In this document: in pieces, positions 1 through 7,025 of the stretch
How positions within the stretch are numbered: position 1 is the first letter of the stretch
Layout of the letters: every line of letters begins with the position of its first letter
Origin: Bacteroidota bacterium
GTDB lineage: Bacteria; Bacteroidota; Bacteroidia; Bacteroidales; VadinHA17
Direction: 5' to 3'
NCBI GenBank assembly: GCA_030618105.1
Contig: JAUXED010000008.1
Coordinates: 1 to 42,732, forward strand
Length of the DNA stretch: 42,732 bases
Position numbers and translations under genes: made by a program
The notes under the pieces: model-generated
Databases searched by the model: none
What the model saw: only the letters and a program-made list of their open reading frames with translations
Told to the model about the DNA's origin: nothing

Positions 1-210
1 AAATCACAAATGACAAGCACCAAATTGCATAGAAATTACAAATGACAAGCACCAAAATACAAATAAATTACAATATTCAAAGTTCAAAAAAAGAAAACAG
101 AAAGAAGAAAAAACAATATATAGGTTAACTCTATTTTGACTTTTTGTTATTTGTTATTTGGAACTTATTTGTTATTTGTTTTTTGTTATTTGGTGCTTTA
201 TTTTCGAAAA
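1..210. repeat. AT-rich spacer with direct and inverted repeats
   Basis: ACAAATGACAAGCACCAAA occurs at 6-24 and again at 38-56. The far side (about 145-198) carries the opposite-strand counterpart, ending in ATTTGGTGCTT and built from repeated TTGTTATTTG words. The stretch is therefore a loose, long inverted repeat just ahead of the HAD gene. No coding sequence is visible. The left boundary lies outside the window. Confidence 0.6.
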
Positions 211-238
211 TGCTTGACTTTATAGACAACCACTAATT

Positions 239-1078
239 ATGATGGATTACAAGGCGATGGTTATTATGGATCTGGATGGTACAATTCTTCCGCGTAAAGG
301 GAAGATCGATGAGCGGGATCTTGAGGTAATTGATATGCTGGAGAAGATGAAAGTATGCAGGGTGATAGCAACAGGCAGATCGGTTTTTTCTTTTAAAAGG
401 GCTCTTGGCAATGATTTTCCCATTGATTACCTTATCTTTTCAAGCGGTGCCGGTGTTTTAAACTGGAAAACGAAAGAACTAATTTATAGCCGGAATCTTC
501 AATCAGATGAAACACAAATGATTGTAAAGAAATTGTGGTTTGAGAAACTATCTTTTGCTTTGCATGAACCTATTCCGGACAACCATAAATATTTATATGC
601 TGATATTGATAATACAACCCCTGATTTTTATTACAGGAATGAGCTTTATTCTCAGTATGCAAAACCTTTGGAGAATCCCGAAGCTGAATTTGGTGAAGCA
701 TGCCAGTTTCTGATAATATCTAAAAACAATTCCGGCGTTCATGAAAAGGTAAAGAAAATGTTTCCCGGTTATCATGTGGAAAGGACCACTTCACCTTTGG
801 ATGGTAAGTCTATATGGACAGAGATCTTTCCCCCCGGGATATCGAAAGGATCAGGTTCCTGGTTCCTTGCAAATAAACTTAATATTCCTCTGTCTAATAT
901 CATGGCTTTGGGTAATGATTATAATGATGTTACAATGCTTGACTGGGCTGAAAACAGTTTTATAATATCCAGTTCACCGGATGAGCTGTGTGAGAAGTAC
1001 GAGGTTGTAGGTGATGGTGAACTTACCGGTCTGTGTGAAGCAATATACCGTTTCAATGAAAAAATGAATATCTGGTGA
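239..1078 (+). CDS. HAD-superfamily hydrolase (Cof-like phosphatase)
   Basis: A 279-residue HAD hydrolase, probably a cytosolic sugar-phosphate or nucleotide phosphatase. Motif I is MDLDGTI near residue 10, with the nucleophile and acid/base aspartates. Motif II is the ATGRS stretch near residue 45. Motif IV is GNDYNDVTML near residue 225, binding Mg. The large insert between motifs II and III fits a C2-capped Cof/SPP-type enzyme. The start is ATG-ATG, so either Met could be used. The gene converges on mnmA, and an AATTTTT array follows the stop. The substrate cannot be predicted from sequence. Confidence 0.85.
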   Translation: MMDYKAMVIMDLDGTILPRKGKIDERDLEVIDMLEKMKVCRVIATGRSVFSFKRALGNDFPIDYLIFSSGAGVLNWKTKELIYSRNLQSDETQMIVKKLWFEKLSFALHEPIPDNHKYLYADIDNTTPDFYYRNELYSQYAKPLENPEAEFGEACQFLIISKNNSGVHEKVKKMFPGYHVERTTSPLDGKSIWTEIFPPGISKGSGSWFLANKLNIPLSNIMALGNDYNDVTMLDWAENSFIISSSPDELCEKYEVVGDGELTGLCEAIYRFNEKMNIW

Positions 1079-1084
1079 TTTCTA

Positions 1085-1119
1085 TTTTTTTTAATTTTTA
1101 ATTTTTAATTTTTAATTTC
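1085..1119. repeat. AATTTTT tandem array after the HAD stop codon
   Basis: Repeats of AATTTTT (7 bp, about four units) begin within ten bases of the HAD stop codon and fill the spacer between two convergent genes. The T-rich run could aid transcript release, but there is no convincing GC stem, so I do not call a terminator. Confidence 0.6.
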
Positions 1120-1141
1120 CGATTTTATTGACAGATACAAA

Positions 1142-2308
1142 TTAAGATATCACCCCTGACCCGATCAGCTCTTCTTCATCGTACCATGCAGCAAACTGTC
1201 CACGGGCTATTCCTCTTTGAGGTTTTGCGAATACTATATACATACCTTCCTTTTTCATATGAAGAGTTGTTTCCTGCAATGGTTGGCGGTAACGAATTCT
1301 AACCAGCATTTTCCGCTTCATACCGGGTTTCATTTCCTGGTCGTTTCTAAGCCAGTGTATTTCGTCTGATTTTACAAATAGTCCTTTGCGGAAGAGACCC
1401 GGATGATTTTTACCCATTCCGGCATAAACAATATTTGTATTTGTGTCATTATCAATAACAAAGAGCGGTTCGGTTTTGCCACCAATATTCAACCCTTTCC
1501 TTTGTCCGATAGTGAAAAAGTGTGCCCCGTTGTGTTCCCCGATCTTTATTCCGTCATGAGATTTATACAAATACTCTTTGGTAATATCTTCAAGAGAATC
1601 AGATTTAATAATGTTGTCGTAATAACCCAATGGAATTTCAATAATGTCTCCCTTTTTTGAAGCAAGTTGTTGTTGTAGAAATACCGGCAGGTCTACTTTA
1701 CCAACAAAACAGATACCCTGAGAGTCTTTACGGTTTGCAGTTGCCAGGCCAAGTTCCGAAGCAATTTTTCTTACTTCAGGTTTTGTAATACTGCCCAGCG
1801 GAAAAATGGCATTTGACAATTGCTTCTGAGATATCTGGCATAAAAAATAGCTCTGGTCTTTATTTTTATCAACACCGGCAAGTAATCTGTATATTGTTTT
1901 ATTGTTTGATTTGATTTCATCTTTACGGCAGTAATGACCTGTGGCTACCAGTTCTCCGCCAAGTCTTCGCGCTTCCCTGGCAAAAAGATCAAACTTTATC
2001 TCTCTGTTGCACAGTACATCAGGATTTGGTGTCCGACCTTCTTTGTATTCATCGAACATATAATCAACCACACGTTCACGGTATTCTTTACTCAAATCGA
2101 CATGGTGAAATGGAATTCCCAGTTTGTCAGCTACCATTTCAGCAAACATCATGTCATCATCCCAGGGACAGTCACCTTTAAGCACGCCTGTTGTATCATG
2201 CCAGTTCTTCATGAATAAAGCTTCCACATCATATCCCTGCTTTTTTAAAAGATATGCTGCAACACTGGAATCAACTCCTCCGGATAACCCAATAAATATT
2301 TTTTTCAT
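1142..2308 (-). CDS. mnmA: tRNA-specific 2-thiouridylase MnmA
   Basis: MnmA activates U34 of the Lys/Glu/Gln tRNAs with ATP and inserts sulfur to give the 2-thio part of mnm5s2U. The N-terminal PP-loop GLSGGVDSS is clear. The first catalytic cysteine lies in NPDVLCNREIKF and the second in DSQGICFVG, which together are diagnostic of the family. The ORF track opens 18 codons earlier at 2362. The internal ATG at 2308 (MKKIFIGLSGG) is preferred because it places the PP-loop at the usual distance from the N-terminus. The resulting 388 residues is a normal length. It is divergent from the AddA-like helicase across a repeat-filled spacer. Confidence 0.95.
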   Translation of the reverse strand: MKKIFIGLSGGVDSSVAAYLLKKQGYDVEALFMKNWHDTTGVLKGDCPWDDDMMFAEMVADKLGIPFHHVDLSKEYRERVVDYMFDEYKEGRTPNPDVLCNREIKFDLFAREARRLGGELVATGHYCRKDEIKSNNKTIYRLLAGVDKNKDQSYFLCQISQKQLSNAIFPLGSITKPEVRKIASELGLATANRKDSQGICFVGKVDLPVFLQQQLASKKGDIIEIPLGYYDNIIKSDSLEDITKEYLYKSHDGIKIGEHNGAHFFTIGQRKGLNIGGKTEPLFVIDNDTNTNIVYAGMGKNHPGLFRKGLFVKSDEIHWLRNDQEMKPGMKRKMLVRIRYRQPLQETTLHMKKEGMYIVFAKPQRGIARGQFAAWYDEEELIGSGVIS

Positions 2309-2387
2309 AATTTTTCTATACCGAAAGTATTTTCTCAATTTCACCCAGTTCTTTGCTTGCAAAAGTAGTATTATTTAAACACTTAAA

Positions 2388-2455
2388 AGAGGGAATAGAG
2401 GGAATAGAGGGAATAGAGGGAATAGAGGGAGTAGAGGGAGTAGAGGGGAAGAATG
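2388..2455. repeat. GGAATAGAG 9-bp tandem array (locus 1)
   Basis: About seven units of GGAATAGAG/GGAGTAGAG lie in the divergent spacer between mnmA and the helicase. This is the one copy of the family that sits upstream of genes rather than at a stop codon. Related arrays occur near 26.7, 35.4, 37.5 and 40.4 kb. Confidence 0.9.
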
Positions 2456-2466
2456 GAATATTTTCG

Positions 2467-2474
2467 TACTTTTA
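2467..2474 (+). promoter_or_regulatory. Possible -7 element of the helicase promoter
   Basis: TACTTTTA, preceded by TATTTTCG, resembles the Bacteroidota -7 word TAnnTTTG and lies about 28 bp before the ATG at 2502. The same TATTTTCGTA lead-in occurs before the DUF349 gene near 13.44 kb. No clear -33 element was found. Confidence 0.3.
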
Positions 2475-2501
2475 GTTTTTATTGTTTTGTTTCTTTGCTT
2501 T

Positions 2502-5500
2502 ATGTCAAAACTAACAGTATATAGTGCTTCGGCGGGTTCAGGAAAAACTTTTATCCTGGCTGTTGAATATATAAAATTACTTTTCAAATCAAGACATGAG
2601 TACAGGCACATCCTTGCTGTAACATTTACTAATAAAGCTACTGCCGAAATGAAAGCAAGGATAATCCGGGAGTTGAATAACCTTGCCATTAATGAACCAT
2701 CACCGGCAACGGATAGATTAATGAAGGAGATTGATTTGCCACCTGAACAGATTATCAGGGAAGCGGAGGTGATAAGAGACTACCTGCTACATGATTATTC
2801 AAGATTTTCGGTTGGAACAATTGACAATTTTTTTCAACGGATTCTAACTTCTTTTGCCAGGGAAACAGGTTTGCAATTTGGATTTAACCTCGAGCTTGAT
2901 AATAAAAGGATACTTGAACAAGCTGTTGATAACCTGATGGATAATCTGGATGGAAAGTCTAAATTAACTGATTGGCTGATCAGATTTGCGGAAAATAGAG
3001 TTGAAGAAGGCAAGAACTGGAATTTCAGGGATAGCCTGATTGATCTGGGTAAGGAAATTTTTTCAGAAAACTACCAGGGTGTTGATGATAAATATATACA
3101 GGATGGGTCTGACTCTTTTTTGAATAAACTGAATGAATATCAGAATAGCTTGCATAAGATCATCCGCTTATTTGAAAATGCTGTAGAGAAATTTGGAAAT
3201 GAAGGTTTGGACATAATTAGTGAACATGGATTGGAAATAGAAGATTTCAAGCATGGAAGTTCGAGTGTTCCACGTTATTTTTGGTATCTGGCTGAAAGAG
3301 ACAGGAAGAAATTCACTCCTCGTCAACGTGATATAAATGCTATTGATAATCCGGATGGATGGGTAAAAGATACATCTGAAAAAAAGAATGAAATTATAGC
3401 TGCAGTAGATGGTGGTTTAAATGAGGTTTTAAAGCGGGCAATTGAATTCTATAATAAAAATTTCAGGGAATATTTTACAGCAGTAAGTATAAATAATAAT
3501 CTGTTCTCCTTCGGAATTCTTGCAGATATTGAACAGCAAATCAGGGAGATTACACATAATGATAATCTTTTCCTTTTATCTGACGTCCCCGGGTTTCTTA
3601 ATAAGATCATTAATGGGAATGAAGCTCCGTTTATTTATGAAAAGACAGGCAATCACTTTAAATATTTCATGATTGATGAATTTCAGGACACATCAACAAT
3701 CCAGTGGGAAAATTTCAAACCGTTGATAATCAACAGTATTTCAGAGGGATATAAAAATATGGTTGTTGGAGATATAAAGCAGTCAATATATCGTTGGAGA
3801 AACAGTGACTGGAATATTCTTGCTTCCCTTATTGCAGGAAATCAAAATGTTTTTGATGTGGATAAAAGGTCTTTAAAGGAAAACTGGAGGAGCAAACGAA
3901 ATATTGTTGATTTTAATAACAGACTGTTTGAGGCAGCAAAGAAGCTGCTGGATGATCTTTTTGTAAGCGGTCTCCAGGAGAATGGTGAAAGGAATCAGAA
4001 TATAAAAGGTTTGGGTATTGATACCACGATATCCGGTGTTTTTAGTGATCATATCCAGGTACTACCCGGCGGTGAAGATAGAAAAGGGGGATATATTGAA
4101 ATTTCTTTTATTGATCCGGGAAAGGAGAAATGGGAAAGTAAAGTACTGGAAAAATTACCTGTTCTGGTTAATGACTTGCTTGATAAAGGATTGAGACCTG
4201 GTGAAATTGCAATACTTGTCAGGAAAAAGGATCAGGCTGTTAAGGTTATGGAAAGTCTGCTTAGTTATATGAATAATGACAAGGAACATAGGAAAACATA
4301 TAACCTGATTTCAGACGATTCCCTGTTTATCAGGAATTCAGGAGCTGTTAAATTTTTACTGGGAATGCTTCGGTATTTTCTGAATCCTGATGATGACATA
4401 AATAACTCATGGTTATTATATTATCTTAATAAAAAGGATAAACTTACCCGGAAGGATGATGGAGAAAGTGAATTATTTGAGGAAAATGATCGCAGTGCCA
4501 GGCTGATATCCATTTTACCGGTTGAATTTAGAGAAACCCTGTATAATTTAAAGAATCTCCCTTTATTTGAACTGACCGAAAACCTTATCAGAATTTTTAA
4601 GCTGAACACAATAGAAGATGAAATCCCGTTTATTCAGGCTTTTCAGGATCTGGTTATTGAATATTCAAAAACAGAATTTTCAGGGATCATGCAATTTATG
4701 GAATTGTGGGAACAAACAGGAATAGAAAAGAGCATACAGTTATCTGAAAAACTGGATGCGGTACGTGTTATTACTTTACATAAAGCTAAAGGCTTGCAAT
4801 TCAGATCAGTAATAATACCTTTCTGTAATTGGAAAATTGATCATGAAATAAACCCAATGATATGGTGTGAACCAAAAACTGCTCCATTTAATAAGCTTGA
4901 CCGGATTCCGGTAAAGTATGTAAAGAATTTAGCATTAACAGAATTTGATCAGGATTATTTCCGGGAAAAATTTTATACGTTTATTGATAACCTTAATTTG
5001 TTGTATGTTGCTTTTACCAGAGCTATGGACAGCTTATTTGTAATGTGTCCTCCACCACCTGTAAAGTCCGGGGGGCTAACTAATATGGGACACCTGGTAA
5101 GAGAGGCGATCAATTATTGTGCTGAGGCTTCAAATACCGAAATGAAAAATCAGGGAATAGATTTTTCAAAATTCAGGGATACCGAAAAGGAGGTTTTTCA
5201 AATAGGCATTAATGAAATATCAAAAGATCTTCCTGTGAAGATTGGTTTGGGGGAAATGGCAGTAAAAACTTATCCATCCAACAAATACTCTGCGAAACTG
5301 CGATTTAATCTTCAGGCGGATGACTATTTTGAACCTGCTGCAATAGGTGAAAGGTCAAAAGTAAACTATGGAAAGATAATGCATGAAATATTTGAAAATA
5401 TAACAACTTTAAAGGATATAGAATCATCGTTGAAAAAATTGGTTTATGCCGGGAAAATCTCGAATGATGAAACAGCTGCAATCAGGAATAATATTTTCAA

Positions 5501-5780
5501 AAAACTGGAAAATGAACAAGTAAAGGATTGGTTCAGTGATAAATGGAAAGTGAAAGCAGAAGCTGATATTTTATTGAAGGATGGAAAGATAAAACGTCCT
5601 GACAGGGTGATTTATAATAATGAAAAAACAGTGGTTATTGACTATAAGTTCGGAGAGATCAAGGAATCAAAACACCGGTCACAGATAAGGCAGTATATGA
5701 ATTATTTGTCAGAAATGGGATACAAACGTATTGAGGGATATCTGTGGTATGTTGAGATGGATGAAGTTATTAAGGTATAG
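2502..5780 (+). CDS. UvrD/RecB-family helicase-nuclease (AddA-like)
   Basis: A 1,092-residue superfamily 1A DNA helicase with a C-terminal RecB-type nuclease, expected to process double-strand breaks. Motifs in order: Walker A SASAGSGKTF (residues 8-17), Ia VTFTNKATAEM, II IDEFQDT (about 390), III GDIKQSIYRWR (about 422), IV NWRSKRNIVDF (about 460), V TLHKAKGLQF (about 756), VI LYVAFTRAMDSL (about 834). The nuclease signature RPDRVI followed by VVIDYKFGE lies near 1031-1051. The ATG at 2502 is preferred to the upstream in-frame start at 2487 because MSKLTVYSAS places Walker A normally. The partner nuclease gene is at 7026, so the pair resembles AddAB rather than RecBCD. A purine-rich array starts at the stop codon. 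Confidence 0.9.
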   Translation: MSKLTVYSASAGSGKTFILAVEYIKLLFKSRHEYRHILAVTFTNKATAEMKARIIRELNNLAINEPSPATDRLMKEIDLPPEQIIREAEVIRDYLLHDYSRFSVGTIDNFFQRILTSFARETGLQFGFNLELDNKRILEQAVDNLMDNLDGKSKLTDWLIRFAENRVEEGKNWNFRDSLIDLGKEIFSENYQGVDDKYIQDGSDSFLNKLNEYQNSLHKIIRLFENAVEKFGNEGLDIISEHGLEIEDFKHGSSSVPRYFWYLAERDRKKFTPRQRDINAIDNPDGWVKDTSEKKNEIIAAVDGGLNEVLKRAIEFYNKNFREYFTAVSINNNLFSFGILADIEQQIREITHNDNLFLLSDVPGFLNKIINGNEAPFIYEKTGNHFKYFMIDEFQDTSTIQWENFKPLIINSISEGYKNMVVGDIKQSIYRWRNSDWNILASLIAGNQNVFDVDKRSLKENWRSKRNIVDFNNRLFEAAKKLLDDLFVSGLQENGERNQNIKGLGIDTTISGVFSDHIQVLPGGEDRKGGYIEISFIDPGKEKWESKVLEKLPVLVNDLLDKGLRPGEIAILVRKKDQAVKVMESLLSYMNNDKEHRKTYNLISDDSLFIRNSGAVKFLLGMLRYFLNPDDDINNSWLLYYLNKKDKLTRKDDGESELFEENDRSARLISILPVEFRETLYNLKNLPLFELTENLIRIFKLNTIEDEIPFIQAFQDLVIEYSKTEFSGIMQFMELWEQTGIEKSIQLSEKLDAVRVITLHKAKGLQFRSVIIPFCNWKIDHEINPMIWCEPKTAPFNKLDRIPVKYVKNLALTEFDQDYFREKFYTFIDNLNLLYVAFTRAMDSLFVMCPPPPVKSGGLTNMGHLVREAINYCAEASNTEMKNQGIDFSKFRDTEKEVFQIGINEISKDLPVKIGLGEMAVKTYPSNKYSAKLRFNLQADDYFEPAAIGERSKVNYGKIMHEIFENITTLKDIESSLKKLVYAGKISNDETAAIRNNIFKKLENEQVKDWFSDKWKVKAEADILLKDGKIKRPDRVIYNNEKTVVIDYKFGEIKESKHRSQIRQYMNYLSEMGYKRIEGYLWYVEMDEVIKV

Positions 5781-5878
5781 GAGCGAAGAGCAAAGAGCGA
5801 AGAGCAAAGAGGAGAGGGGGCGAAGAGGAGAAAAGGAGAAGAGGAGAAGGTGAGAAGAGGAGAAGAGTTTTTGAGAAA
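5780..5878. repeat. Purine-rich GAGCGAAGA/GAGAAGAGG array after the helicase
   Basis: Imperfect 9-10 bp purine units (GAGCGAAGAGCAAA, then GGAGAAGAGGAGAA) begin at the stop codon. They lead into TTTGAGAAAATGTTTG and the palindrome at 5889. The same order of parts appears inverted at 22.71-22.80 kb. Confidence 0.8.
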
Positions 5879-5888
5879 ATGTTTGTAG

Positions 5889-5908
5889 AGACAAGGCACG
5901 CCTTGTCT
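5889..5908. repeat. Dispersed palindrome AGACAAGGC-AC-GCCTTGTCT (copy 1)
   Basis: A 9-bp inverted repeat with a 2-bp centre, flanked on the left by TTTGTAG. The second copy at 22713-22732 differs only at the centre and is followed by CTACA, the complement of the left flank here. It could form a stable hairpin in RNA. Confidence 0.85.
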
Positions 5909-5957
5909 GGAGATTGTTTAATTAGGTAAGCCAAATTAACCTATTTTTAAATTATTT

Positions 5958-6908
5958 ATGAGCAAAAAGGTTTATAGCTGGGGACATGATAGAAGATTTA
6001 ATGCTTACCCGAACTATTTTAGGAAAATATTTGGAGAAAGAGTTCAGAAAGTGAGTATTGATGCCGGTTTTACATGTCCTAACAGGGATGGCTTAATTGC
6101 AAAGGGTGGTTGTACCTATTGTAACAATAATGCTTTTAATCCATCTTATTGCAAGCCTGAAAATACTGTAAGTGAGCAGATTAAGCAGGGTATTGAATTT
6201 CATAAGGTGCGATATCGAAAAGCTACAAAATATCTTGCATACTTTCAGGCTTATTCCAATACATACGCTCCATTGGAGGTCTTAAAGAAGATATACCGGG
6301 AAGCTTTGGAATTTCCCGGAGTGGTTGGATTGGTTATTGGAACCCGTCCTGATTGTGTGGATGATGAAAAACTGGATTATTTGAGTAAACTGGCAGAAAA
6401 ATATTATGTGATCATTGAATATGGCGTTGAATCGGTTTATAATTCAACTCTTCAACGGGTTAACAGGGGACATACGTATGAACAAAGTGTTGAGTCTATT
6501 GAAAAAACTGCCAGGAAAGGTATTCGTGTCGGGGCTCATTTTATTTTTGGTCTGCCGGGCGAGAGCAGGAAACAAATGCTCGATGAAGCTGGTATCATTT
6601 CCGGTCTGCCTTTGAACAATGTAAAATTTCATCAATTGCAAATTGTTAAGGATACAGCTATGTCATTGGAATACAGGGAACATCCTGAACGATTTGAATT
6701 GTTTACGTGGGAAGAATATCTTGATTTTATTGTAAGTTTTGTTGAAAGACTCAATCCGGCATTTGTTGTTGAAAGGATCACCGGTGAAGCACCGCCCGGA
6801 TATCTGACTGGTCCCCGGTGGAATATGAAACGAACAGATCAGATACTTAATTTTTTTGAACAAAAACTGGAAGAAATGGATACATGGCAAGGACGAAGAA
6901 GTATGTAG
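5958..6908 (+). CDS. Radical SAM protein, TIGR01212/YhcC family
   Basis: A 316-residue radical SAM enzyme of the YhcC type. The cluster cysteines C40, C52 and C55 (FTCPNRDG, then GGCTYC) form the family's long-spaced motif rather than the common CxxxCxxC. GTRPDCVDD and the IEYGVES segment fit the SAM-binding half barrel. The C-terminus carries the RITGEAPPGYLTGPRW segment, which I associate with this family. The reaction is unknown. The gene lies between the AddA-like and AddB-like genes on the same strand, about 120-180 bp from each, so co-transcription is possible. A TAGTAGG-type array starts at its stop codon. Confidence 0.85.
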   Translation: MSKKVYSWGHDRRFNAYPNYFRKIFGERVQKVSIDAGFTCPNRDGLIAKGGCTYCNNNAFNPSYCKPENTVSEQIKQGIEFHKVRYRKATKYLAYFQAYSNTYAPLEVLKKIYREALEFPGVVGLVIGTRPDCVDDEKLDYLSKLAEKYYVIIEYGVESVYNSTLQRVNRGHTYEQSVESIEKTARKGIRVGAHFIFGLPGESRKQMLDEAGIISGLPLNNVKFHQLQIVKDTAMSLEYREHPERFELFTWEEYLDFIVSFVERLNPAFVVERITGEAPPGYLTGPRWNMKRTDQILNFFEQKLEEMDTWQGRRSM

Positions 6909-6990
6909 TAGGTAGTAGGAAGTAAGTAGTAGAAGAGGTGACTCGTAACCCGTAACACTATTGAAAAAACCCAGTAACCAGTACCCAGAA
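6906..6990. repeat. Mixed short arrays: GTAGTAG, ACTCGTA and CCAGTAA units
   Basis: From the stop codon onward there are three neighbouring imperfect arrays. The first is TAGTAGGTAGTAGGAAGTA, the second CTCGTAACCCGTAAC, the third CCCAGTAACCAGTACCC. The second and third families recur near 9.98, 17.55 and 37.68 kb. Confidence 0.7.
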
Positions 6991-7025
6991 CCTGATTTTT
7001 AACCTTGCGTTAATACTTTAATATA

